Part shown: positions 19,305 to 26,511 of the stretch, one piece after another
Layout of the letters: each line of letters starts with the position of its first letter
Numbering within the stretch: the first letter of the stretch is position 1
Origin: Methylophilus sp. Leaf416
Lineage (GTDB): Bacteria > Pseudomonadota > Gammaproteobacteria > Burkholderiales > Methylophilaceae
DNA length: 64,000 nt
NCBI RefSeq assembly: GCF_001424665.1
Contig: NZ_LMQS01000001.1
Location: 559,225 to 623,224, forward strand
Direction: 5' to 3'
Notes under the pieces: generated by a model
What the model saw: the letters and a program-made list of their open reading frames with translations, nothing else
Databases searched by the model: none
What the model was told of the DNA's origin: nothing
Translations under genes and position numbers: made by a program

Positions 19305-20546
19305 ATGAAATTATCAAAACGTCTGTTAACAGGCTTACTCGGCGTATGCAGTGTCGTCGCGGTAGTTTTCATTCAAACTATTGCTTTAGCGCAAACTGAA
19401 GTCCCGGCTCAAAAGCAAACCACAGCCCCAGCTTCGCTGAAACAAGACCCAAAAGTGCAAACAGCGCTGTCCAGATTAAGCGTTGCAGACGGTCTGAAAA
19501 TCGAACTTTTCAGTGATGTAAGTCAATGGGGATCGCCACGCATGCTGGCCCTGGACAAACAGGGTCGCTTGCTGGTGAGCCTGACAGATCAAGGTCGCGT
19601 CATTCGATTGAATCAGCAGGGAGAGGTTGAAGTCATTGCCCAGGGATTGGATGCGCCGCATGGCATAACGCTCCTGGGTGAAGATTTGTTGATTGCCGAG
19701 CAGACAGGAGTAGTGAAACTGGTCAAACAAGGTGATCGCTGGGCATCACCCCAACCTTTTATCCGCAACCTGCCTGGCGGCGGACACAGTTCAAAAACGG
19801 TAAAAGTATCTTCCGATGGTTTTATCTATATTAATGTCGGTTCCAGCTGCAATGTATGCACTGAAGAGAATGCCATGCGTGCTACGTTGCTGAGATTCAC
19901 TGCGGATGGTCGCCCGGCGGGTGCTTTGCAAACGGTTGGCCGGCATGCGCAAGGCGCCATCTGGGCCACAGGGCTGCGCAACACGCAAGGGTTTGCCTGG
20001 CACCCAGAAACCGGCGACCTGTTTGCCACCAATAACGGTGCTGATAACCGCAGTGGTGTTAAAAATGGTCCCGCAAATGATGACTTGCCTCCGGAGCACT
20101 TGAACCAGATCATACCCGCCAAAAATTACGGCTGGCCTTATTGCTGGGCAGACATCAAAAATCAGGGGCACATGTTTCAAGATCCAAACTTTACCGGCGA
20201 AGCCGATGTATGCAAACAAACACAAGCACCAGCCATTACCCTGCCGGCACATAGCACACCCATAGGATTAACATTCTTGCACCGGAGCCGTTTGCCGGAA
20301 AACATGCAACAGGATGCGATTGTCGCCTTGCATGGTTCATGGAATCGCCGACAGTCAAGTGGATATGCTTTGTACCGTATAAAATTCAGGAACCATCAAC
20401 CGGTCGCCACCGTCCCATTCATTGAAGGCTGGTTGCAAGGTAACCAGTCGTGGGGAAGACCAGTAGATGTGATTGTTGGCGCTGATGGCTGGCTTTATGT
20501 CAGTGATGATCAAACTGGCTGGATTTATCGCGTACGCAATGACTAA
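19305..20546 (+). CDS. Exported sorbosone/glucose dehydrogenase-like beta-propeller (PQQ-type family)
   Basis: 413 residues with a signal peptide or anchor (hydrophobic residues 8-29). The rest is a six-bladed propeller of the soluble glucose/sorbosone dehydrogenase family: APHGITLLGEDLLIAE, VNVGSSCNVC-type segment (here INVGSSCNVC, near residue 178), ATGLRNTQGFAWHP, NNGADNRS, NYGWPYCW, TPIGLTFLH, VALHGSWNR and GRPVDVIVGADGWLYVSDD near the end. Family members oxidise sugars or aldehydes with PQQ, but many homologues are untested, and PQQ binding here is inference. It follows fccB by 28 bases and may be part of the same transcript. Confidence 0.82.
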   Translation: MKLSKRLLTGLLGVCSVVAVVFIQTIALAQTEVPAQKQTTAPASLKQDPKVQTALSRLSVADGLKIELFSDVSQWGSPRMLALDKQGRLLVSLTDQGRVIRLNQQGEVEVIAQGLDAPHGITLLGEDLLIAEQTGVVKLVKQGDRWASPQPFIRNLPGGGHSSKTVKVSSDGFIYINVGSSCNVCTEENAMRATLLRFTADGRPAGALQTVGRHAQGAIWATGLRNTQGFAWHPETGDLFATNNGADNRSGVKNGPANDDLPPEHLNQIIPAKNYGWPYCWADIKNQGHMFQDPNFTGEADVCKQTQAPAITLPAHSTPIGLTFLHRSRLPENMQQDAIVALHGSWNRRQSSGYALYRIKFRNHQPVATVPFIEGWLQGNQSWGRPVDVIVGADGWLYVSDDQTGWIYRVRND

Positions 20547-20626
20547 GTCCAGTTGCAATCCTTATGTGTGATCCCCATTTGGGATAGTGAATCAGCCATT
20601 TAATGCTGATATAACAGGAGCAAGGC

Positions 20627-21208
20627 ATGAAGCAAATTTTAATGACCGTGGGCTTGATCTGTGCAAGCTGGATCGGCGTCGCTAACGCTGCAACTACGCC
20701 GGCATTAGTCATTCAGGTACCGGATACTTTTTACCAGCATCCGGTACGTTTATTACACCCTTATGCCAATTACTGGCATAACCGTGGAGAGTCGGCTGAT
20801 AAAGTAAGTGCATCTGCTTTTCAGTCCCAGCATTACACCACCTCAAGTTGCACAGCAGATGCGAATGGCCAGGCGCTGGTTGTTATTGAGCCGAATATGT
20901 TTTATAACCCGCAAATGGGCGTATTTCATAGCCAGATCACTGCACGTGTTTATACCAAAGCAAGCGCAGACAGCGCCTTGGGTAAACCGCTATTGACCGC
21001 CAAAGGCGAAGGCCAGTCACGAGGCTGGATCACTTACAATGTTGAAAACTTTGCCCAGAAATCTTACCAGCAGGCATTCGACCAGGTGATTCAGCAGTTA
21101 CAGAAAGATCCTGTGTTCAAACAATCAGTTGAGCAAGCGTCTGTACAGAATTTTGAGGCTTTATGCGATAGTATCAACACTATTACCCAACCAAAATTAT
21201 TCTTTTAG
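20627..21208 (+). CDS. Exported protein of unknown function
   Basis: 193 residues with a Sec signal peptide (MKQILMTVGL start, cleavage after ANA at about residue 21). I do not recognise a family. Visible features are an aromatic, His-containing segment (YQHPVRLLHPYANYWHNRGE), two mature cysteines (SSCTADANG and EALCDSINT) that could form a disulfide, a strand-rich middle (ALVVIEPNMFYNP, SQITARVYTK) and a helical C-terminal third with many Gln. It has a good ribosome binding site (AGGAGC) and lies 8 bases before the NHL-like gene, so it is almost certainly in the same operon. The name should remain hypothetical. Confidence 0.8.
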   Translation: MKQILMTVGLICASWIGVANAATTPALVIQVPDTFYQHPVRLLHPYANYWHNRGESADKVSASAFQSQHYTTSSCTADANGQALVVIEPNMFYNPQMGVFHSQITARVYTKASADSALGKPLLTAKGEGQSRGWITYNVENFAQKSYQQAFDQVIQQLQKDPVFKQSVEQASVQNFEALCDSINTITQPKLFF

Positions 21209-21216
21209 GAGCAACC

Positions 21217-22092
21217 ATGTTGTCTTGCTATCGTCACCGCGTTATCTCAAGTTTATTCGCAGCAGCGTTCTTTTCTTTAAGCAGCTATAGCCATGCACAT
21301 GGGCTGGATCCGGTTAACGGATTGCTTACCCCTGAATCGGTCATTCAGGCAGCAGATGGCAAACTGTATGTATCCGAAATTAACGAGTTTGGTAAAGATG
21401 GCGATGGCCAGATCCGCGTCATTGATCACGGAAAATCCAGCGTGCTGGTGCAAGGCCTGGATGATCCCAAAGGATTGACCATCATCGGCACTGACCTGTT
21501 TGTGGCTGATAAAAGCAGAGTATGGCGCGTATCACTCAACCAAACCCCAGCTAAGGCCGAGGTGTATATCGCTGCTACTGAGTTTCCTCAAGTACCGCAA
21601 TTTTTGAATGACTTGGCTGCAGATGCAAACGGCAATCTATATGTCAGCGACAGTGGCGACATTATGGGCACCGGCAAAGGCGGTGCAGTTTATAAAATTA
21701 CGCCGCAACGCAAACTCAGCCTGGTGATTGATGGCAAAGCAGATCCGCGGGTGCTGGCGCCTAACGGCTTACTGGCAGATGCCAAAGGCGAACACCTGTT
21801 AATCGTTGATTTTACCTCCGGTATTCTTTACAACTATGATCTGGCAGCCCGTAAGTTACAGGAAATTGCCAGTGGATCTGGCGGCGCTGATGGCATCGTT
21901 CGTCAGGCAAACGGTACGGTTTATGTGAGTGACTGGAAAAACGGCAAGGTTTACCGTGTCGATAACAACAAGGCTGTGCTGCTTAAAGATGGTTATCAGT
22001 CTGCCGCAGATATCGCGCTCAGCCAGGATGATCATCATCTGCTGGTACCGGATATGAAAGCAGGCGCGCTGGATGTCATCCGTCTGAAGTAA
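21217..22092 (+). CDS. Exported NHL/SMP-30-like beta-propeller protein
   Basis: 291 residues with a signal peptide (cleavage near SHA, about residue 28). The mature part is a propeller made of repeats with the pattern GLxDPKGLTIIGTDLFVAD, LNDLAADANGNLYVSDSGD, PNGLLADAKGEHLLIVDF, GADGIVRQANGTVYVSDW and SAADIALSQDDHHLLVPD. The conserved Asn/Asp positions resemble the SMP-30/gluconolactonase and NHL group, which bind divalent metal and often hydrolyse lactones. No specific substrate is evident. It is the last gene of the exported five-gene block. The ribosome binding site AGGAGCAACC precedes the ATG. Confidence 0.82.
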   Translation: MLSCYRHRVISSLFAAAFFSLSSYSHAHGLDPVNGLLTPESVIQAADGKLYVSEINEFGKDGDGQIRVIDHGKSSVLVQGLDDPKGLTIIGTDLFVADKSRVWRVSLNQTPAKAEVYIAATEFPQVPQFLNDLAADANGNLYVSDSGDIMGTGKGGAVYKITPQRKLSLVIDGKADPRVLAPNGLLADAKGEHLLIVDFTSGILYNYDLAARKLQEIASGSGGADGIVRQANGTVYVSDWKNGKVYRVDNNKAVLLKDGYQSAADIALSQDDHHLLVPDMKAGALDVIRLK

Positions 22093-22110
22093 CTGAACGA
22101 GATCGACAGA

Positions 22111-22137
22111 CAAAAAAAACCACGCTTGCGCGTGGTT
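22111..22137 (-). terminator. Terminator for the leftward small lipoprotein gene
   Basis: Reading leftward, AACCACGC-GCAA-GCGTGGTT is followed by a run of T residues (the A run at 22112-22119 on the + strand). The other side has no T run, so it acts mainly on leftward transcripts. Confidence 0.7.
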
Positions 22138-22216
22138 AAGTGAGAGGATACACACGAAACCGCTAATTGTCTCAGCTATACCGCAGGGAATACAGCTAGC
22201 TTTGGCAACATCACAG

Positions 22217-22402
22217 TTACTTGCTTTGCGCAGTTTTTTTGTCAACCTCCTTTCGGGGGTTAACCACTGGCTGCGCACCAGCGTGTTTGGCAGACCTGAG
22301 ATGCTTGTTCATCTCGACTTGTTCTTGAGGAGTCGGGTTGGTTCTCGCAGTACAGGCAATCGAAATCAACAAGCCTAGCATTACGATAGAACGCTTCCTC
22401 AT
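22217..22402 (-). CDS. Small putative lipoprotein
   Basis: 61 residues: a Lys/Arg start, hydrophobic core VMLGLLISIA and a cysteine at the end of the core (ISIAC), acceptable as a lipobox. The mature peptide is about 44 residues, polar and rich in Lys, Gln and Pro, with no recognisable domain. The gene looks real: a strong AAGGAG ribosome binding site sits 5 bases before the ATG at 22402 (an adjacent ATG at 22405 is too close), and a T-tailed terminator lies downstream at 22111-22137. It diverges from the two-component genes, so a regulatory link is possible. Confidence 0.6.
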   Translation of the reverse strand: MRKRSIVMLGLLISIACTARTNPTPQEQVEMNKHLRSAKHAGAQPVVNPRKEVDKKTAQSK

Positions 22403-22501
22403 CATCGCTCCTTACATATGTTCCAATGGCGCTTTTTAAATTTTTTCATCGCACGGTGATATGTATTCCGTGTCGTCACCATTGCACAATACGCCCCTCC
22501 C

Positions 22502-22518
22502 CTTACAGCCAACTTACA
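22502..22518 (+). promoter_or_regulatory. Direct repeat CTTACA-N5-CTTACA, candidate response-regulator binding site
   Basis: Two identical hexamers at 22502-22507 and 22513-22518 have an 11-base period, the layout used by OmpR/PhoB-family regulators and close to the PmrA box (CTTAAT-N5-CTTAAT type). It lies 60 bases before the response regulator start, in the region shared with the divergent lipoprotein gene. Autoregulation is inferred. Confidence 0.5.
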
Positions 22519-22578
22519 AACCAAAAAGACAGATAATTTGGAGTACACTGCACTCGTTCATATTGATTGGCAGACATA

Positions 22579-23256
22579 ATGCGCTTATTAATTGTTGAAG
22601 ATGATTTGGTCATTGCAAACGGGCTGGTGCGCGTACTGACGCAGGCAGAATATGCAGTGGACCATGTGGCAGATGGCAAACAGGCCATACGTGCCATTCA
22701 GGATGGTGTTTATGACTTGGTGATTTTAGACCTGGGATTGCCGACGATGGACGGCACGCAGGTATTGTCGCACTTACGACAGCAGGCAAACCCGGTAGCG
22801 GTGTTGATACTCACAGCGCGAGAGGATGTCGCCACGCGCGTACAGGCGCTGGACCTGGGCGCTGATGACTTCCTTACCAAACCTTTCCACCTTGAAGAAC
22901 TCGAGGCGCGCGTGCGGGCGCTCATACGCCGCAGTAAACTAGGTAATAACTTACCGTTGCAATGCGGCAATCTGAAGCTGGATGTTCCTAACAAATTGGC
23001 TAGCATTAACGAGCAGGCAATTACCTTGTCAGCCCGTGAACTGCATCTGCTGGAAACCCTGATGATGCGCATGGGTAAGATTATCGCTAAAGAACAGATT
23101 ATGGAATCGCTTTGTAACTGGGACGAGTCCCTCGGTGACAATGCGATTGAAGTGTATATCCACCGCCTGCGCAAAAAGATCGAACCAAGTGGTGCACGCA
23201 TCCGCACCGTTCGTGGCCTGGGTTACATGCTGGAAGCTGAACATATCAACCCATGA
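22579..23256 (+). CDS. OmpR-family response regulator (PmrA/QseB/TctD-like)
   Basis: 225-residue DNA-binding regulator. Receiver domain (1-120): acidic pair in IVEDD (Asp8/Asp9), phosphoacceptor Asp51 in LVILDLGLP, switch residues in ILTAREDV and Lys in FLTKPF. The winged-helix output domain (130-222) contains LSARELHLLETLMMRMGKII, a recognition region with AIEVYIHRLRKKIEPSGARIRTVRGLGYML. It is most like the PmrA/QseB/TctD branch. The ATG at 22579 gives the normal family start (MRLLIVEDD); a TTG 12 bases upstream is ignored. It overlaps the kinase gene by 4 bases (ATGA). Confidence 0.93.
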   Translation: MRLLIVEDDLVIANGLVRVLTQAEYAVDHVADGKQAIRAIQDGVYDLVILDLGLPTMDGTQVLSHLRQQANPVAVLILTAREDVATRVQALDLGADDFLTKPFHLEELEARVRALIRRSKLGNNLPLQCGNLKLDVPNKLASINEQAITLSARELHLLETLMMRMGKIIAKEQIMESLCNWDESLGDNAIEVYIHRLRKKIEPSGARIRTVRGLGYMLEAEHINP

Positions 23257-24698
23257 TGGCACCACCCCGCTCGCTCAAAAACCAGTTACGTTTATGGTTG
23301 CTGCTCACCATGTTGTTTGTGCTGGGCATTTCTGCGGCTATCTCTTACTCGCGCGCATTGCATTATGCAACGCAGGCTTATGACCAGGCGTTGCTGCGTA
23401 CGGTGCTGGCACTTTCCGACGAAGTGATCGTCGATGAGCATAACCAGGTCAAAATCGAATTGCCGGAAATCGCCAGCCATTTACTCAGCTACAACGAAGG
23501 TGATCATATCTATATCCGCATTACCGGCCCCGAAGGCAAGCTGGTATTTGGTGAAGCCCACCTGCCGTTACCCACACACCCGGTGATAGGCAATCAGGAG
23601 ATATATTACAACAGCACCTACAAGGGCGAACCTATTCGTGTGGTGACTTTCGCGTTACCGGTCAGCACCGAGCCCAATGCAGGGAATATCCTGATTAGCA
23701 TGGCGGAAACCACCGCCAAACGGGACGCGATGGTGGCAGAGATGGTGGAGGAAATGTTGCTGCCGCAAGTACTGATGATGATACTGGCCGCCATCGTGAT
23801 CGAGCTAGGTATTTTTTTCGCACTCAAACCGATGCAAGATTTAAAAAACGCTTTGCATGAACGTTCTTACCGCGATTTAAGTGCACTAGATACTGACTCC
23901 ACGCCACACGAGCTTCAGCCTTTGGTACAAGCCATGAACGCCTTGCTGGAACGGGTCAAATCCGGACTACAGCAACAGCAGCAATTTATTGCGGATGCCT
24001 CACATCAATTACGCACTCCCATTGCCGGCTTGCAAACGCAGGCTGAACTGGCCCTGCGCAGTGAGCCGCCAGAGTCAGTGAAAGAACCGCTTAATTTCAT
24101 ATTGCGCAGTACTACGCGGCTATCGCACCTGATACAGCGGCTATTGAGTATGGCCAGAACAGATGCGGCAACCACTCAATTGAAATTCCAGACAGTATCG
24201 CTGACCAGCATTATTTACGAAGAATGCGCACGCTGGATAGGCCCGGCAACTGACAAAGGGCTTGAGCTCGAAGTGTTGATTGAAACCCAGCATGATCATG
24301 TCTGGGGCGATGCCTTGATGTTGTCCGAGATGCTTAACAACCTATTGGAAAACGCTATTCTGTATACGCCTGAACAAGGGCTGATCAAAATCAGGCTATG
24401 GCAAACCGCTAGCGATGTGTTTTTGCAGGTCACAGATAACGGGGTGGGCATTCCCCCAGAACAGGCTGCTCGCATATTCGAGCGCTTTTACCGGCTCAAC
24501 CCCAATCAGGGCAACGGTTGTGGTCTTGGCTTGGCGATTGTGGCCGAAGTAGCCGAGCATCATAACGCCACGATTAATGTCAGCCCTGGATTAGAGCATC
24601 CGGTGACACACGACACCGGTAGCCAATTCACGGTAAAATTCGGCTGCTATGATGCCCTGCCTCAGAACACTCGCCCTGCAAATACTCACGCTCAGTGA
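23253..24698 (+). CDS. Sensor histidine kinase, partner of the adjacent response regulator (TctE/QseC-like)
   Basis: 481-residue inner-membrane sensor kinase. TM1 (about 13-33), a periplasmic sensing region (34-170), TM2 (about 172-193), a short HAMP-like linker, then the dimerisation helix with phosphoacceptor His in DASHQLRTPIAG (near residue 250). The ATPase domain shows N box LSEMLNNLLENAILYTP, G1 DNGVGIPPEQ, F box FERFYR and G2 GCGLGLAIV. The periplasmic domain resembles those of TctE-type kinases, which sense organic acids, but the signal cannot be read from sequence. The start overlaps the regulator gene. The 3' end overlaps the DUF455 gene by 50 bases. Confidence 0.92.
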   Translation: MMAPPRSLKNQLRLWLLLTMLFVLGISAAISYSRALHYATQAYDQALLRTVLALSDEVIVDEHNQVKIELPEIASHLLSYNEGDHIYIRITGPEGKLVFGEAHLPLPTHPVIGNQEIYYNSTYKGEPIRVVTFALPVSTEPNAGNILISMAETTAKRDAMVAEMVEEMLLPQVLMMILAAIVIELGIFFALKPMQDLKNALHERSYRDLSALDTDSTPHELQPLVQAMNALLERVKSGLQQQQQFIADASHQLRTPIAGLQTQAELALRSEPPESVKEPLNFILRSTTRLSHLIQRLLSMARTDAATTQLKFQTVSLTSIIYEECARWIGPATDKGLELEVLIETQHDHVWGDALMLSEMLNNLLENAILYTPEQGLIKIRLWQTASDVFLQVTDNGVGIPPEQAARIFERFYRLNPNQGNGCGLGLAIVAEVAEHHNATINVSPGLEHPVTHDTGSQFTVKFGCYDALPQNTRPANTHAQ

Positions 24699-25455
24699 CC
24701 CGCGACTAAAATGCACACGAGTGCATTTGCTGTGGGATGACTTGAATACAGGAAATTTGCACCTAAATACCTCGCTTAAATTACATAGTGATGCGCCTAT
24801 TCCAGGCCGGCCTGAGCGCCCAGCGTTAGTCCCGCCCAGGGAGCTTAAACGCCGCGCCATGAATACGGTTGAAGGGCGTGCTGCCCTGATTCACGCACTC
24901 GCGCATATCGAATTCAATGCTATCAATCTCGCCTTAGATGCCGTCTGGCGGTTTGCAGACATGCCAGCAGAGTATTACAGAGACTGGTTGCAAGTGGCGA
25001 AAGAAGAGGCTTATCACTTCACCTTACTGCGGAAACACCTGCAAAATCTTGGGTTTGATTACGGTGATTTTGATGGTCACAACAGCTTGTGGGAAATGGT
25101 CGAAAAAACACAATCCGATGTGCTGGCCCGCATGGCATTGGTGCCGCGAACCCTGGAAGCACGTGGCCTGGATGCAAGCCCGCCGTTAAAACAAAAGCTG
25201 GCACAAGCCGGTGACCATGCGGCAGCGGCTATCCTCGATATTATTCTGCGTGATGAAATAGGCCATGTCGCCATTGGTAATCGCTGGTTCCACTTTTTGT
25301 GTGATCAACGTGGTCTTGACTCAATCGCAACGTTTGAAGAACTGTGTGCTCAATTCCAGGCCCCCAAATTAAAACCGCCATTTAATATGCAAGCACGCAA
25401 ACAGGCCGGATTTACCGATCAGGAATTAGCCTATTTAAACGGGGAATTTGTTTAA
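24649..25455 (+). CDS. DUF455 family ferritin-like protein
   Basis: 268 residues. Signatures of DUF455: an N-terminal helix region ending in VPPRELKRRAMNTVEGRAALIHALAHIEFNAINLALDA-type segment (about 62-100), then VAKEEAYHFTLL near 125 and ILRDEIGHVAIGNRWF near 205. The spaced Glu and ExxH residues (E in AHIEFNA, EEAYHF, RDEIGHV) suggest a di-iron ferritin-like four-helix bundle, related to the MiaE tRNA hydroxylases; the reaction is unknown. The N-terminal family region is complete only if translation starts inside the kinase gene (ATG at 24649 or 24652), so the 50-base overlap is real rather than a start-site artefact. Confidence 0.9.
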   Translation: MMPCLRTLALQILTLSDPRLKCTRVHLLWDDLNTGNLHLNTSLKLHSDAPIPGRPERPALVPPRELKRRAMNTVEGRAALIHALAHIEFNAINLALDAVWRFADMPAEYYRDWLQVAKEEAYHFTLLRKHLQNLGFDYGDFDGHNSLWEMVEKTQSDVLARMALVPRTLEARGLDASPPLKQKLAQAGDHAAAAILDIILRDEIGHVAIGNRWFHFLCDQRGLDSIATFEELCAQFQAPKLKPPFNMQARKQAGFTDQELAYLNGEFV

Positions 25456-25713
25456 AAACTGGTATCCCCCTTTATTTATTTTGCCACCTGACAACTATCT
25501 TAATATCTGTAATTACACGGTTATTTGCAAACCCTAGTCTCAACAAAGTACCGTTTTCGGTAATATTTATATCCAAAACATACTTTTTTTAAAACTAGAA
25601 AGCCTAAACTGACGTAAGAACTATCTTTTATTTAAACAATCGCAATATGAGTGAAATCATTAAAATAGGCTTCTATTTAGCCTGCACAAGATTTCAGGTC
25701 TGTTTTAGTTACT

Positions 25714-25719
25714 TATAAT
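25714..25719 (+). promoter_or_regulatory. -10 box for the EAL gene
   Basis: A perfect TATAAT lies in a 260-base AT-rich intergenic region (25456-25717) that otherwise shows only a short TACCG-TTTT-CGGTA hairpin (25549-25562). No good -35 box is visible. The box overlaps an in-frame ATG at 25718, which argues for starting the protein at 25739. Confidence 0.45.
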
Positions 25720-25738
25720 GCAAAAGGAACCAATTGAA

Positions 25739-26482
25739 ATGAATTGCGGCAAGTGTAATCCACAAGATCTGGGAATTGATTTCTCAATGGCTTTTCAGCC
25801 GATTGTGGCATTTCAAGAAAAGAACGTGTGGGGTTACGAATCGCTGGTGCGTGGCCTCAACAATGAACCCGCTTCTTTCATCCTTGATCAGGTGAATGGA
25901 TCAAAAGTGCACAGCTTCGACCAGATCATCAGGTCACGATCCATCAGACTCGCCAATAAACTTCAATTTGACCAGATACTCTCTATCAACTTTTTGCCTA
26001 ACGCAGTCTATAACCCTGAAAACTGTATTCAGGCGACTTTAAAAGTGTGTGATGAATTGGGTTTTGATAAAAAACGTATTATGTTTGAAGTGACAGAAGC
26101 AGAAAAAATTACTGACCACGCACATTTGAAGAATATTTTTACTGAATACAAGAAGCACCAGTTTCTGACAGCGATTGATGATTTTGGCGCAGGTTACTCA
26201 GGTCTCAACCTGTTAGCGGAGTGGCAACCGGACATTATCAAGCTGGATATGAATCTGATCCGCGATATTGATAAAAACAAAACCAAACAATTGATTGTGA
26301 AAAGTATTTTGGATGTATGTCATGGCTTGAATATCACCGTGATTTCCGAAGGTATAGAAACGGGCGGTGAATTGTCAGTCATGGTGGATTTTGGCGTCAA
26401 TCTATACCAGGGCTATTATTTCGCCCGACCACTTTTCGAGAACTTGCCTGCGATTCCTGAGGAATGTTTTAATCTCGGTTGA
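25739..26482 (+). CDS. Stand-alone EAL-domain cyclic-di-GMP phosphodiesterase
   Basis: 247 residues, almost entirely one EAL domain. The signature reads YESLVRG (ESL in place of EAL, catalytic Glu34 kept). Further active-site residues are present: Asn in SINFLPNAVY, Glu in MFEVTEAE, the Asp pair in IDDFGAGYSG, Lys in IIKLDMNL, Glu in ISEGIE and Gln in YQGYYFARP. It should therefore hydrolyse c-di-GMP to pGpG. There is no GGDEF or PAS domain; the only N-terminal extra is a CGKC motif at residues 3-6. The start at 25739 is chosen for its AAAAGGA ribosome binding site and because a -10 box overlaps the ATG at 25718. Confidence 0.9.
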   Translation: MNCGKCNPQDLGIDFSMAFQPIVAFQEKNVWGYESLVRGLNNEPASFILDQVNGSKVHSFDQIIRSRSIRLANKLQFDQILSINFLPNAVYNPENCIQATLKVCDELGFDKKRIMFEVTEAEKITDHAHLKNIFTEYKKHQFLTAIDDFGAGYSGLNLLAEWQPDIIKLDMNLIRDIDKNKTKQLIVKSILDVCHGLNITVISEGIETGGELSVMVDFGVNLYQGYYFARPLFENLPAIPEECFNLG

Positions 26483-26511
26483 TTCGGCACACTTTAGCCT
26501 ATTGATTCACA

